This document shows positions 47,012 to 56,571 of a DNA stretch of 64,000 bases, one piece after another. The DNA is from a virus. Under the pieces are notes generated by a model. The model ran no database searches. It was not told where the DNA came from and was given only the letters and a program-made list of their open reading frames with translations. The position numbers and the translations under genes were made by a program. Where the stretch lies: positions 62,001-126,000 of the IMG/VR virus record IMGVR_UViG_3300017963_000203. One strand, 5' to 3'. Position 1 is the stretch's first letter. Every line of letters begins with the position of its first letter.

Positions 47012-50000
47012 TACCCAATCTCCTCGATGGCGTAGATCACGGGCGTCGTCGCGCGATACGTCACCCGGAGAATCAGCATCTCGCCAGCATCGACCGTGGA
47101 CAACCCGTTGCCCGTCCAGTCGATCTCGACGTAAGGCGTGCCGCCTGGCCCCACCACGTCCACGATGGCGCCCACCCGGCACCCGTCACCGTCGGCGAAG
47201 TTGCCGCCGCCAAGGGACAGCTTGGACAGGTCGAGCCACCCGCTGAAGTATCCTGTCTTGTGCCCCGGAAACTTGATCTCGAGGTTGACCTGACCCGTCG
47301 GCGTGCCGCCCCCGCCGAAGTAGGACTGGCCGATCTGAGCCGACGTGATGCCCCAAATGCGGAACTTTCCGTGACTCCTGGGCTCGTCCTTGAACACGAA
47401 CGCTCGGTCGTAGATGGCCGCACCCGTGCCGGCGAAGTCGTTCCCATAGTCGCGTCCTGCGGCCTGAACCGGTTTGTACGATCCGAAGTTGTAGTTGAGC
47501 TGAGGCCAGGTGAGCGCACCCTCCTGCGGATTGGTGTTGAAGGGGCCGTGTGCCACACGAGGGTTCACCTGGAGCTGACCGGGCTCGCCGCCCCCGTCGC
47601 CCCACGGAGCCACACCGACGTAGAGGGGTGTGCTGCTGTGCCAGTGGAAGGTCTCGCGGACCATGACCGGCACCCACTCGTACTGGGACCACTTGGGATC
47701 GTCCTTGTTGAGCCGGTACCGCTCGTCCTCGAAGAACTCGGCCTTGTCTCGAGTATCGGCCGACTCCAGCGTGTAGAGCACCATCTCTCCAGCCGCCGTG
47801 GTGATCGGAGAGGCCTGAGCATAGGCATGAACGGACTCCGGTCGCATGTGGACAACCTGGAGATACGCGTTCGGAACGCTCTGCTCCACCGAGTAGTCCT
47901 TGACCGGACGTCCGGTGGGAAAGGCCGCAACCGACGGATTGTCCGCGGCTCCCGGCGGCGAGGACACGCCGACCATGTCCGAGATGTCGATCTTCTTCGC
48001 CTCCTGCCACTGGTTCGTGACAGGATCCTTGATCGCCACCTCGAAGGGCTTCTGGTAGTACGTGTCCTGGAACAAGTTGGTCACCGAGAAGTCGATGAGC
48101 AACTCGTTGTCGCCCGAGTAGTGCTCGATGCCCGACACGAACACCGTTCGACCCGGCGCGTCTCCGGTCACGATGCTCGGAAGGGCGTAACCGCCAGCGG
48201 AAGGAGTGGGAGTGCTGTCGAGGAACACCTCGAACTTGCCGCTCGTTCCGGTGAACGGGGGGACCGGCGGTGCCACATTCAGCTCGATGGTGTTGTATCC
48301 CCGCACGACGCCAAGCGCCGGATCCGGCGTCACCAGGTCCACATTCACCTGGACCTTGATGAAGAACCCACCTCCTGACGGAATGGAAGAGGTGATCGTC
48401 AGATACGGGTTGAGAGGACCAGGCGCCGCACCAGGAGGAATGGGTGCCGATGTCGCTCCGATCAGGATGCCGTTGACGACGAGCGAAAGAGTCTCCGCGC
48501 CGCCACCCACCACCCAGAACTCCATGGCCGTCTCGATGATGGCCGGAGCCGGAGCGTCGTTGACGTTGTGCACGTAGCCGGGCTCGCTTCCTGGGCCGAA
48601 CTTGGGGTCGTAGACGATGGCGGCCGCACTGGCCAGGAAGGCGGCCTCTCGATGGATGCCGCTGACCTCGACCCAGCCCACGTCCGGGTCCAGGCCTGTA
48701 AGCGCCGTTCCGAGGGCAACACCGAGCGCCTCGTTCAACCGGTCGATGGCGTCGGGGATCGTCGCGTTCTTGTCCAGGACCACGTAGCCGTCGGAGAAGG
48801 TTCCGTCTCCCGGCTCTCCGAGAAGAAGATCCTCGCCAGTGTGGCCGTGAAGGCGCGTAAGCCTCTTGCCGATGAGCTCGAGGAACCGGCCGTAATCGAC
48901 CTCCGAAACGAGTCCCTTGGCAACCACGGCTTCCTTGGCTTGGATGGGAATGACGGTCCGAATCACGAGGTTGCCGTCCTGGACGTTGGCCTCGATCTCG
49001 ATGAACTCGCCTTCCTTGATCTCGAGGTCGCCGGCACCGGCCGCGGGAACCTCGTTGATGGTCCTCACGCTGTCCGGGGCCGTGAACCGGACACGCTTGT
49101 TGATCTGGTCAGCCTCGATGTTCAGCCCGTTCTGGCCCTGGAACTGGATGACCTGGTCTTCCGGCTCGACGATCTGCTCTCCGACTTGGATGCCGGCGAC
49201 AAACGGCGCGCCCTTGATGAGGGCAATGACGTCGGCGTCCACCTCTCCCAAGACGTTTCCGAACTTGATGAACGCCTCGGGATCGATGTCGTGCAGCTCT
49301 TCGCGCTCGCCGTAGCGCATGCACCAGGGCGGTGCCGGAATCTTGTTGTCCGGGTTTGGGTTGTACTCGAAAACGAACGTGAGGTTGAACCCGATGGGAG
49401 AGCCCCCGCCGTCCTGGCCCGTGTGGAAACCCCCGGGATCTACTTGATACGGATTGGCGTTGGGGTCGATCTCCACACCGTTCGCATCCTTGATCGACAC
49501 GATCGTGAGTGGGTTGCCATTCCCGTCGTGGGGTTCGTCTTCGCTGTCGCAGTCCACGAGGCGGAACCAGTTCCTGGCCATGGACGCGTCTGTCTCTCCT
49601 GTGCGGCCGACGAAGCACCCCTTGGTGCTCACCAGGGTGTAGGAGACCTGATAGGTTCCAGGGCCGCCCGTCACACTGGAGATCGTCATCTTCAGAGGAT
49701 TGGCGAAGTAGAGCAAGTCGTTGGCCATGCTGTCCAGCACATCCCGCAGGCCCTCGTCCGCGGCTGCGTGGAACGGAAACAGGCCGAGCCAGTCCTCTAC
49801 GAGGATGTCACGGGAGAGATGGAGGTACGGGTCGTCCACATCCCGGAAGAAGTGCTTCTGCACCTTCTCGGGCGTGGCGTTACCGCTCAGATAGTCCTGG
49901 ATGAGCTCGAAGACCTTCGGGTCGAGGAGGAAGTCGTAGGCGCGCGTGAACCCGTAGGGGCGGACATCCACAGACACATCAGCGACCACTGAATTGGGCA

Positions 50001-50238
50001 CCGAATCGGTGAGACGAATGCGGAAGGTGTGCAGCCCGACTTCGCTCTCCACGACGGCACCTGCGGGCGCCTGGAGAGTGTCACCGACGAGGCTCATTCC
50101 GGCAGGTGGTGTCCCGAAGCCTCCAACGATTGACCAGGCGTAGGGCGGCGTCCCCCCAAGTGCTTGGAGTTGAAAGCTATAGAGAAGAGTCGCCATCGCC
50201 GGCGGCAGACTCTGTGAGACGATTGTCAACGGATCCAT
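47011..50238 (-). CDS. Large fibre/baseplate protein with N-terminal He_PIG-type Ig domain
   Basis: 1075 residues. Residues ~5-95 match the He_PIG putative Ig fold (SQSLPPAMATLLYSFQLQAL, then GGTPPYAWSI and PAGMSL). The rest is a long beta-rich body with segments like HTGEDLLLGEPGDGTFSDGY and NATIPDAIDRLNEALG typical of phage fibre repeats. Likely a structural fibre or baseplate arm. Its start overlaps the glutaredoxin-like gene by 62 bp. Confidence 0.78.
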   Translation of the reverse strand: MDPLTIVSQSLPPAMATLLYSFQLQALGGTPPYAWSIVGGFGTPPAGMSLVGDTLQAPAGAVVESEVGLHTFRIRLTDSVPNSVVADVSVDVRPYGFTRAYDFLLDPKVFELIQDYLSGNATPEKVQKHFFRDVDDPYLHLSRDILVEDWLGLFPFHAAADEGLRDVLDSMANDLLYFANPLKMTISSVTGGPGTYQVSYTLVSTKGCFVGRTGETDASMARNWFRLVDCDSEDEPHDGNGNPLTIVSIKDANGVEIDPNANPYQVDPGGFHTGQDGGGSPIGFNLTFVFEYNPNPDNKIPAPPWCMRYGEREELHDIDPEAFIKFGNVLGEVDADVIALIKGAPFVAGIQVGEQIVEPEDQVIQFQGQNGLNIEADQINKRVRFTAPDSVRTINEVPAAGAGDLEIKEGEFIEIEANVQDGNLVIRTVIPIQAKEAVVAKGLVSEVDYGRFLELIGKRLTRLHGHTGEDLLLGEPGDGTFSDGYVVLDKNATIPDAIDRLNEALGVALGTALTGLDPDVGWVEVSGIHREAAFLASAAAIVYDPKFGPGSEPGYVHNVNDAPAPAIIETAMEFWVVGGGAETLSLVVNGILIGATSAPIPPGAAPGPLNPYLTITSSIPSGGGFFIKVQVNVDLVTPDPALGVVRGYNTIELNVAPPVPPFTGTSGKFEVFLDSTPTPSAGGYALPSIVTGDAPGRTVFVSGIEHYSGDNELLIDFSVTNLFQDTYYQKPFEVAIKDPVTNQWQEAKKIDISDMVGVSSPPGAADNPSVAAFPTGRPVKDYSVEQSVPNAYLQVVHMRPESVHAYAQASPITTAAGEMVLYTLESADTRDKAEFFEDERYRLNKDDPKWSQYEWVPVMVRETFHWHSSTPLYVGVAPWGDGGGEPGQLQVNPRVAHGPFNTNPQEGALTWPQLNYNFGSYKPVQAAGRDYGNDFAGTGAAIYDRAFVFKDEPRSHGKFRIWGITSAQIGQSYFGGGGTPTGQVNLEIKFPGHKTGYFSGWLDLSKLSLGGGNFADGDGCRVGAIVDVVGPGGTPYVEIDWTGNGLSTVDAGEMLILRVTYRATTPVIYAIEEIG

Positions 50239-50473
50239 TCAGCAACTCCGGGAAGTCCCTCAGCCTGTCGAGAATCTGGGTCCCCACCAAGAGCACCGGC
50301 GGGTCACCCGGTATCTTGAGCGCCGGATACCCCTTTATGAAAGGCTTCTCCACGATCGTCGGTTTACGAATCACCAACGGTATACCCCGCGTAGTGAAAA
50401 AATCAACGATTTGCGGGAGGATGCGCTCGCAGTACGCGCAGGTGTCTATGTAAAAATAGACGCACCACTGCAT
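50177..50473 (-). CDS. Glutaredoxin/thioredoxin-like protein
   Basis: 98 residues. CVYFYIDTCAYCERILPQI carries the redox-active CxxC after the first strand, and GYPALKI supplies the cis-Pro position. Length and order fit a glutaredoxin-like fold. It would reduce or isomerise disulfides; embedded in the tail operon, it might act on Cys-containing virion proteins. The C-terminal ~20 residues lie in the overlap with the next gene. Confidence 0.8.
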   Translation of the reverse strand: MQWCVYFYIDTCAYCERILPQIVDFFTTRGIPLVIRKPTIVEKPFIKGYPALKIPGDPPVLLVGTQILDRLRDFPELLNGSVDNRLTESAAGDGDSSL

Positions 50474-51294
50474 CAGACCCCCCTATTGTGGAGGAAGTCC
50501 CGTGCAACCTGAATGGAGGCCCGGCCATAGTCGGACGTGATCTCCTTGCCGGCACGCACAGGTTTGGTCGTGACCATGAAGAGATCGTCGCCCTCGCGAA
50601 CCAACTTCATGTTCGGTCGACCGGAGTGATTCACCTTCTTGGCGTGGGGTGTCTGCTCATAGTCGTCGTCGGGCCGCCCCGTGCTCGAGACTTGTCGCAT
50701 GCCCAAGCCGATGTTCATCCCTTTGGGAAGCGGGGACGTGGTGAAGAGGCCCTCTCCGTGGATCTTGGAGGGTCGGACTCGAAGAGCCCCGGTCTTCTTG
50801 AGCATCTTCATCTTGGCAGATCCGGAACGGATAGCAGCCTTCCGCCTCTCAAGGCTTTTCTCTTTGAACTTGGCCTTGATTTGCTCTTTGGCCCGTCGCT
50901 GACGCGCAATCTGTTTTCGGGCCCTGTTTGCCCACTTAGGCGCGTCAACTGCCTGCCTGGCCAAAAGCGTGCCCATACCAGCATCCGGGAGGACGAGACT
51001 GGCCGGGAGCGCAGCAAGACCCGCCACGCGTGCAGCCTTGGAGGGCTTGGCCGTCCGCATCCGCATGATCATTCGCTGAATGGGCTTGTCCTTCACCTCG
51101 CGGAGCTTCTTCGCCACACGTTTCCTGGCAGACGGCATGTCTCGCCAGCCCCGAACAGGGATCGTTTTGAATGGCTGGTGCTCATGACGACCCTTCTGTA
51201 TGGCGAGCTCCTCAGAGAGGTCGTCCTGGGCCTTCTTGGAGAGCTGGACGTCCAGCTCGTCCAAGAGGCCGGTCATGAAGGCTTGATGGTTCAC
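50473..51294 (-). CDS. SET-domain protein with virion tag
   Basis: 273 residues. It begins with the tag (MNHQAFMTGLLDELDVQL). A basic linker (residues ~50-165) precedes a SET lysine-methyltransferase-like domain at ~169-258: IHGEGLFTTSPLPKG, VNHSGRPNMKL (N222, H223, S224; P227, N228) and RAGKEITSDYG (D255, Y256), equivalent to GxGxF, NHSCxPN and GEELxxDY. SET enzymes use S-adenosylmethionine to methylate lysines. The substrate could be a virion or host protein. The Cys of NHSC is Gly here, so the usual post-SET zinc link is absent. Confidence 0.83.
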   Translation of the reverse strand: MNHQAFMTGLLDELDVQLSKKAQDDLSEELAIQKGRHEHQPFKTIPVRGWRDMPSARKRVAKKLREVKDKPIQRMIMRMRTAKPSKAARVAGLAALPASLVLPDAGMGTLLARQAVDAPKWANRARKQIARQRRAKEQIKAKFKEKSLERRKAAIRSGSAKMKMLKKTGALRVRPSKIHGEGLFTTSPLPKGMNIGLGMRQVSSTGRPDDDYEQTPHAKKVNHSGRPNMKLVREGDDLFMVTTKPVRAGKEITSDYGRASIQVARDFLHNRGV

Positions 51295-51584
51295 AGCGCC
51301 GCGCCCTCCTTCTTGATTCCCTCAAGGAAAGTCACGACCTCGTCGTAGGGGATGAGCATCTTCCACTGTTCGCCCTGCGGCGTTCCGATGGGCCCGGCGT
51401 TCGCGGCGTCGAGCTTCATGAAGTACTCCTCGGTCCAGAACTGCATGGGGGCGATCATGCAATACTTCACACCGTCGATCTCTCGCATTCCGATGAACTT
51501 GATTTCACGGCTGGCAATCTGACGCTCGCCTGTTCGAGAGACGTACCCGCCAGGAGGTACACGGTCCTTCATCCGGACGCTCAT
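51291..51584 (-). CDS. Hypothetical protein in virion operon
   Basis: 97 residues, coupled to its neighbours by 4-bp overlaps. A beta-rich core (EIKFIGMREIDGVKYCMIAPM) and a C-terminal helix. Unknown. Confidence 0.65.
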   Translation of the reverse strand: MSVRMKDRVPPGGYVSRTGERQIASREIKFIGMREIDGVKYCMIAPMQFWTEEYFMKLDAANAGPIGTPQGEQWKMLIPYDEVVTFLEGIKKEGAAL

Positions 51585-51754
51585 CTTGCCTCCTCATTTG
51601 GACCACGATCCAGACATGACTGCGTGGCCCGTGCCCCTTCCTCGAAGATTTTCTTGATCGTCTCGAGATCCTCTCTCGAGAAACGGCCCTCTCGCATGGC
51701 AGCCATGATCCTGTCCACAGAGGTCTTGATGATCTCGGCCGCGATATTTGGCAT
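51581..51754 (-). CDS. Small helical protein in virion operon
   Basis: 57 residues from an ATG at 51754 to a TGA that overlaps the next start (ATGA). Helical (MPNIAAEIIKTSVDRIMAAM; RFSREDLETIKKIFEEG). It fills the gap between annotated ORFs, and the exact stop/start coupling supports it being translated. Confidence 0.65.
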   Translation of the reverse strand: MPNIAAEIIKTSVDRIMAAMREGRFSREDLETIKKIFEEGARATQSCLDRGPNEEAR

Positions 51755-51773
51755 TTCCAAAGCCTCGAATTGA

Positions 51774-52568
51774 TCAGGGCAACGAAACGTACTCCTTCAA
51801 AGTCTCACGATCAACCTTGAGAATGACCAGATCGCCTGCGCGCCTGGAGACCTCGATCGTCATGACCTTCTCTCCGTCGTACACGTCGATCACCCTGGCC
51901 GGCTCCGAGTCGTCGCCCACACAGATCGGTTCTCTGATCGATTCGATCCTGTTCTCGAGATCCTTCACCTTCCCGCCGAGCTCGTGAAGCATCCGGCGAA
52001 AACTCTTGGGAGGGTCAAGAGGGCGCCCTTCCTCGGCCGCCACGAACTGCTCGACGAGTTCGGCCATGTCCTGGCTCCCATTGGCCACGGACTGGACGAG
52101 GACATCGTTGAAGGTCTTGGTGTCCACGTAGATCTTCATCGAATCCCGGTCGGTGCGAAGGATGAACGCCATCCGAGACCCCATCGTCTCGAAACCCACG
52201 ACCTTCATCGGATTGTCGAGGTCCCCAACCTCCTCGGGAATCTCCGCGCTCCGGATACGGCGCTTCATCACCTTGGACATGAGTCGCTCGACTTCCAGAT
52301 CGCCCCGGGCCACCGACTTGAAGAGATCGAGGAGACCTTCGTCCAGGATGATGGCGTCCTTCGCCAGCATGATGGGCTGTTTGGTCTCTGGGCACATCGC
52401 CCAATGCGTGTAGGTTCCGTCCACGGTCTCGATGGGGTCCCCCTTAAGCAAGGTGAATTCCAGATCATGCTCGCCGCCGCATCGTGCGCATCGCCTGATC
52501 GAAATCGTCCTCGCCCGCCTCTTGGCTTCGTCCTGGGCGCGCTTCTCCTGTTCGTTCGGATCTACCAT
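51774..52568 (-). CDS. Hypothetical protein with N-terminal zinc ribbon
   Basis: 264 residues. RRCARCGGEHDLEF and a later MCPETKQPIML form a Cys pair site. The middle is helical (LLDLFKSVARGDLEVERLM), with a coiled coil near residues 200-225 (ELGGKVKDLENRIESI). It could be a regulator or assembly factor. Confidence 0.66.
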   Translation of the reverse strand: MVDPNEQEKRAQDEAKRRARTISIRRCARCGGEHDLEFTLLKGDPIETVDGTYTHWAMCPETKQPIMLAKDAIILDEGLLDLFKSVARGDLEVERLMSKVMKRRIRSAEIPEEVGDLDNPMKVVGFETMGSRMAFILRTDRDSMKIYVDTKTFNDVLVQSVANGSQDMAELVEQFVAAEEGRPLDPPKSFRRMLHELGGKVKDLENRIESIREPICVGDDSEPARVIDVYDGEKVMTIEVSRRAGDLVILKVDRETLKEYVSLP

Positions 52569-52578
52569 TCGACGTCTC

Positions 52579-52758
52579 CTAATTGGGGCTCATTTCCGTA
52601 TTTCTACCTGCCAGATACTCCTCCACCTTTTTGGAGAGGCATGTGGCGCAGTAGTGTACGCCCCCCCACACAACGTCCCTGAGCGTAGGAGCGCCGCAGT
52701 CTGGACACCGGCCCTCGGTGGGGAGATCAGATCTTCTCGCAGAATCGGAACGAGACAT
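52579..52758 (-). CDS. Small zinc-ribbon protein
   Basis: 59 residues from an ATG at 52758 inside the 3' end of the preceding fibre gene (32-bp overlap). CPDCG and YCATC, 17 residues apart, define a Cys4 ribbon. It is short but has the same Cys architecture as the plus-strand zinc-ribbon proteins. Confidence 0.62.
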   Translation of the reverse strand: MSRSDSARRSDLPTEGRCPDCGAPTLRDVVWGGVHYCATCLSKKVEEYLAGRNTEMSPN

Positions 52759-53989
52759 ACGGAGGAAGAACCACAGCGTTCACTGGAGTGAACGTATGTT
52801 TGTGGGCGTCGGGCCAGTAAAGCGCCAAGCCTCCCGGGAGGACCTCGTTCTGCTCCGTGCTTCTCTTGAAGTCCTCGACTTCCTTCGCGTTCAACGGATT
52901 GAACGACCACGTCACACCGTGGCCTCCGAACCAAGCGAGGGACTTCTTCCGAATGGACCAGTCACCCAGCGCTACGTCTCCCGGGCCTGGTGGGATTCCC
53001 TGATCGTTGAAATCCGGAGATTGAATGCGGCGTTGCACGTCGGGTTCGTCGCTGAGGAACTCTTCTACGGGCTCACCTACCATGCCGTCACGCTGGTGGA
53101 TGAAGTGCTCGTCGTCCCCCAGGGTCTGCCGCAATTCCGGCTTCTTGTTGGCGAGGACGCCCTCGCTGATGGTCGGGTATTCTTCGGTCCCTCCGCTCAG
53201 TACGTTGGGATCGCCGAACGTCTGATAGAGCATGTGCTCGTCAGCCTCAGGTACCGAACGGAAACCAGCGGGAATTTCGTCGCCTTCCCACAGAATAACG
53301 GCCCCTCGAGGGAGCGCCACGTCTCCTGGATTTTCGGAGTAGGGGAGACTCAGGTCGAATCGACCGAGAGCAAAGGACAGTCCGGCCACACCCATGGAGT
53401 ATCCGCGACGCCCCCTCACCTTCAGGCGCACAACGATCTTCTCCATGTCCAGAGGACATTCCTCGATGGCGTGCATCACACGGCGGTACGACCCGATCTG
53501 ACTCGCGAAGAACGGGAAGCTCTCGTCGGTCTTGGACCCGAAATCGTACTCGGGCCACACCTTGACCTCGCCCTCGATCTTCGTGGCCGAGAAAGCGAAC
53601 GTAGCGGGCATGCCACGGAACTGATTGATGACGTCGATCTCCTGCTCGAGCGTGACCGTTGCGTCCTTGTAGAACGTGATACGCAGGAGATGGCCGCTGT
53701 CGTAAGACCGCCTACGAACACCGGTGACGATGTCGATAGGGTCGAAGTCCACTGCTCCAGCCTCTTCCGAATCGGCCGAGATGGACCAGTTGCCAACTGC
53801 GTACTTCTGCGCAGAAGTGCCCACAAGTATGGATACGTCCGCAGGAGTGAGCACATCGGCGATGGTTATACGTGGTGTGACCGACGGGTAGCTCTTCGCA
53901 GACGCCTCCCTCGCAATCCTGGCGAAGTTCCCATTCTTCAACCAGTTGTTCGAGTGATTCCTGCCGGCTGCTGAGAGGATGTCGGTCAT
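52727..53989 (-). CDS. Collar-type tail fibre, paralogue 3
   Basis: 420 residues. The N-terminal NNWLKNGNFARIAR is shared in style with the two upstream fibre genes. Residues ~225-260 carry a tail-collar-like motif (LPRGAVILWEGDEIPAGFRSV), followed by a His-rich region (DDEHFIHQRDG; DAHKHTF) and an aromatic end (YVSFRFCEKI). Tail-collar proteins form trimeric fibre tips with metal-binding His. Confidence 0.75.
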   Translation of the reverse strand: MTDILSAAGRNHSNNWLKNGNFARIAREASAKSYPSVTPRITIADVLTPADVSILVGTSAQKYAVGNWSISADSEEAGAVDFDPIDIVTGVRRRSYDSGHLLRITFYKDATVTLEQEIDVINQFRGMPATFAFSATKIEGEVKVWPEYDFGSKTDESFPFFASQIGSYRRVMHAIEECPLDMEKIVVRLKVRGRRGYSMGVAGLSFALGRFDLSLPYSENPGDVALPRGAVILWEGDEIPAGFRSVPEADEHMLYQTFGDPNVLSGGTEEYPTISEGVLANKKPELRQTLGDDEHFIHQRDGMVGEPVEEFLSDEPDVQRRIQSPDFNDQGIPPGPGDVALGDWSIRKKSLAWFGGHGVTWSFNPLNAKEVEDFKRSTEQNEVLPGGLALYWPDAHKHTFTPVNAVVLPPYVSFRFCEKI

Positions 53990-56571
53990 TCTTTCACACA
54001 GAGCTTGACGACACGGGCCCGAGGACGGGAGTAGCCCCCAGTGCCCACGTAATTATGACCATGACCGGCGCACACCGGGGGAAGATTCGCATCCAGGTTC
54101 AAGTTGGGGACGTAGGCGTTGGACGGCCGAATGGTGCCGAGCCCCTCTGAGGGCTCGACTCGATGGTTGTGCTCTTCAGCACCGATCTCTGAGAGGCCAG
54201 GCTCGTCAGCATCCATCTTGAGATAGCCCGTCTTGATGATCCTGGCCGCCTTCTGGCCGTAGTAACTGAACGCCGTTCTCCAATCTCCCTGGAGGTCGAT
54301 GTAGGTCAGCGTCTGGCCGTCCGTAACGGGCCTCGCCTCCACCAGAGGCAGAGGTTCACCGAGCCGTCTGGGATCGTAGAGGGCGATGCGGCGGATGTTC
54401 CTGTAGAGGTCCCTGAGCGTGGCGATGGCCGACAGAATTCCGAAGGGTGACGGCACGATGGACCAGAGACTGAGGTCCGTGGCCAGGCTCTGGTAGCTCG
54501 ACGGGTACGTCTGGTACGGGCCCACAGGATCGAGCCTCGATCCTTTCTCGTAGGCCACGAACTCCGGCGCCACCCGCACGCCCACGATGAGGATGTTGTA
54601 GAGCGCATCGGGCTCCCCAGGACGGGTGGGGACGAAGGTAGCACCCAGAGGATCCTTGTTCACCTGGAGGAACATGCCCGGGACGAGCGCCGGCTTGAGA
54701 AGGCCTATGTTCACGTAGTCGAACCTGGGAGGCCGAGGCGGGGGCGACGGCAGCGTGGTGTCGATGAGCGTGATACGGACCCGGTCGATCTTGATGCGAA
54801 GTCTGTACCTCGGCGGAGCCGGCGTATCGCGCTTCACGATCTCGGCCAGCACCCTCGACGTGGCCCACGGATAGGAAGAGAATTCGTCCTGGCTCGAGAC
54901 AGCCACAGGCAACTGCGTGTCATCGAAAGCGAGCGTAGTCACGTCCTTGGTCGAGTCGTAGCTGATGCTCGTGTACTGGATGTCGTCGGTCTTCCAGATC
55001 ACATTGGACGGACTCTCCGTATCGCCAGGATACCCGACTACCTCCTTGTAACCTGGGGGGCACGTAGAGCCGCCCGTGTAGGCGATGATCGTCCCCTTGG
55101 GGACCATCCCTCCGTCCGGAGATGCCGTGAAGTCGAGCTGATCGAACTCCGTGGTGGAGAGAGTCTCGTTGGTGTGCGCCTTCCCCGTGAAGTCCCCACG
55201 GTACATGACGAAGTGGCTCACGGAGATCGTGACGGCGCCCTGGGGCTTGGTCAACCTGATCCTCGGGAGTCCCGGGATGGGGAGAGGCCGATCGGCCACG
55301 AGTTTGTAGATATACCGGTTGTAGTTCGATCCGTCGCTCACCGGGAAGTACCGGACGAGCTGAAAGCGCATGGAGTCGATGACCTCTGCCAGCCCCTGCG
55401 ACTCTCCCTCTTCCTTGATGAACTGAAGATCGATCCACCACCCGGCAGGGGCGAACCCGCCACCCCAAGCCAAGGCCGTGAAGGCGAGCGTAAGCTCGTA
55501 TCGGCATCCCGGGACAGGGATCTCGGCGTTGAGGGGGATCGCTGGCGCGAACGCCCATGACGTGATTGGCCGGGTGGTGGTGGCTCCCGTTACAGGCAGA
55601 GGACGTCCCACCTTGGAGATCGAGAGAACCTGGACACCGTTCTGCGTCGAGATGGACATGATCTGACCGTAGGCCCAGTGTGGGGCCACAGATACGAAGT
55701 AGTCCCCTGGCGAGACATTCAGCGTTCCGCCGATCACACGCACGGAGTAGGTAGCGTCCCCCTCCTGCCCACGCGTGTAGACGAGACCGCCCACATCCCC
55801 GTCCTGGGCGATGAGTGGAAGGTCGCCGTCCTCCGGCACCGCAGTGATCTCCGTGTCCGTGACCTTGGAGATTACGTAATGTCCGGAGTACTGGTCGTCG
55901 TTCGCCCACAACGTGACGGTACTCCCCTTTTCAGGACGCTTCCGCACCACGAAGTGAACGATGCTGTCCGCGAAGTCGTCGTCCGGATCGGGGTTGCTGA
56001 GGCCCAGGTCAGCCGCTGTGATCGGCGTACTGTCCTGTTTGACCACCTGAAAGGAACGGAAGTCCACGCCCCGGTCAGTCCGGTCCTCGGACTGGATCAC
56101 CAGATTCATGGGATCGCCGTTCGCCTTGATCCAGGTGAGCACGGTCCCTCGGCGGATCACCACCGATTTGTCGATGAGGATGCGCAGGAGACCGTTGAGG
56201 TTCAGCACAGCCGTGTACGCCGTTGCCCAGTCTACGTCTTCCACCCAGAAGTCGCCGTCCTGGCGTTGCGGGATGAGGATGGCGCTCTTCTTGACGGGGA
56301 TGGCCGTCATGAACGGGATGTACCGGAGAATGGGGTAGGTGAAGAGGTCGTTGCGGTTGAGACGGCAGTTGACGTGGCCCGTAGCCGCCATACCGTACTT
56401 GGGCTCGCCCTTCTTCACGGAACTGTCGTTCTCGAAGTCCTGGCGGTACTGGACGTGACGAAGGACAGTGGAATAGGCGTCGTAGTCGGGCTTCCAGTAG
56501 GCCACGCCCTGTACGAAGTTCCCGTTGGGGATGAGAGAATCGGCGCTCGAGATGTCTTGTACGGTGCTCAT
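53986..56571 (-). CDS. Collar-type tail fibre, paralogue 2
   Basis: 861 residues. It starts SADSLIPNGNFVQGVAYW, has a beta-rich body, a collar-like MVPKGTIIAYTGGSTCPPGYK near residue 480, and ends with a His-containing tip (AEEHNHRVEPSEGLG; CAGHGHNYVG). It overlaps both neighbouring fibre genes by ATGA. Confidence 0.78.
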   Translation of the reverse strand: MSTVQDISSADSLIPNGNFVQGVAYWKPDYDAYSTVLRHVQYRQDFENDSSVKKGEPKYGMAATGHVNCRLNRNDLFTYPILRYIPFMTAIPVKKSAILIPQRQDGDFWVEDVDWATAYTAVLNLNGLLRILIDKSVVIRRGTVLTWIKANGDPMNLVIQSEDRTDRGVDFRSFQVVKQDSTPITAADLGLSNPDPDDDFADSIVHFVVRKRPEKGSTVTLWANDDQYSGHYVISKVTDTEITAVPEDGDLPLIAQDGDVGGLVYTRGQEGDATYSVRVIGGTLNVSPGDYFVSVAPHWAYGQIMSISTQNGVQVLSISKVGRPLPVTGATTTRPITSWAFAPAIPLNAEIPVPGCRYELTLAFTALAWGGGFAPAGWWIDLQFIKEEGESQGLAEVIDSMRFQLVRYFPVSDGSNYNRYIYKLVADRPLPIPGLPRIRLTKPQGAVTISVSHFVMYRGDFTGKAHTNETLSTTEFDQLDFTASPDGGMVPKGTIIAYTGGSTCPPGYKEVVGYPGDTESPSNVIWKTDDIQYTSISYDSTKDVTTLAFDDTQLPVAVSSQDEFSSYPWATSRVLAEIVKRDTPAPPRYRLRIKIDRVRITLIDTTLPSPPPRPPRFDYVNIGLLKPALVPGMFLQVNKDPLGATFVPTRPGEPDALYNILIVGVRVAPEFVAYEKGSRLDPVGPYQTYPSSYQSLATDLSLWSIVPSPFGILSAIATLRDLYRNIRRIALYDPRRLGEPLPLVEARPVTDGQTLTYIDLQGDWRTAFSYYGQKAARIIKTGYLKMDADEPGLSEIGAEEHNHRVEPSEGLGTIRPSNAYVPNLNLDANLPPVCAGHGHNYVGTGGYSRPRARVVKLCVKE

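Noticed and set aside
44564-47035. Very long plus-strand ORF (823 codons) opposite the fibre genes
   Set aside because: Shadow of high-GC minus-strand genes with LamG and fibre features; Arg/His/Val-rich, low-quality translation. The same applies to 38917-40569, 48568-49992, 56778-58625, 59430-60566, 60448-61830 and 62068-63567.
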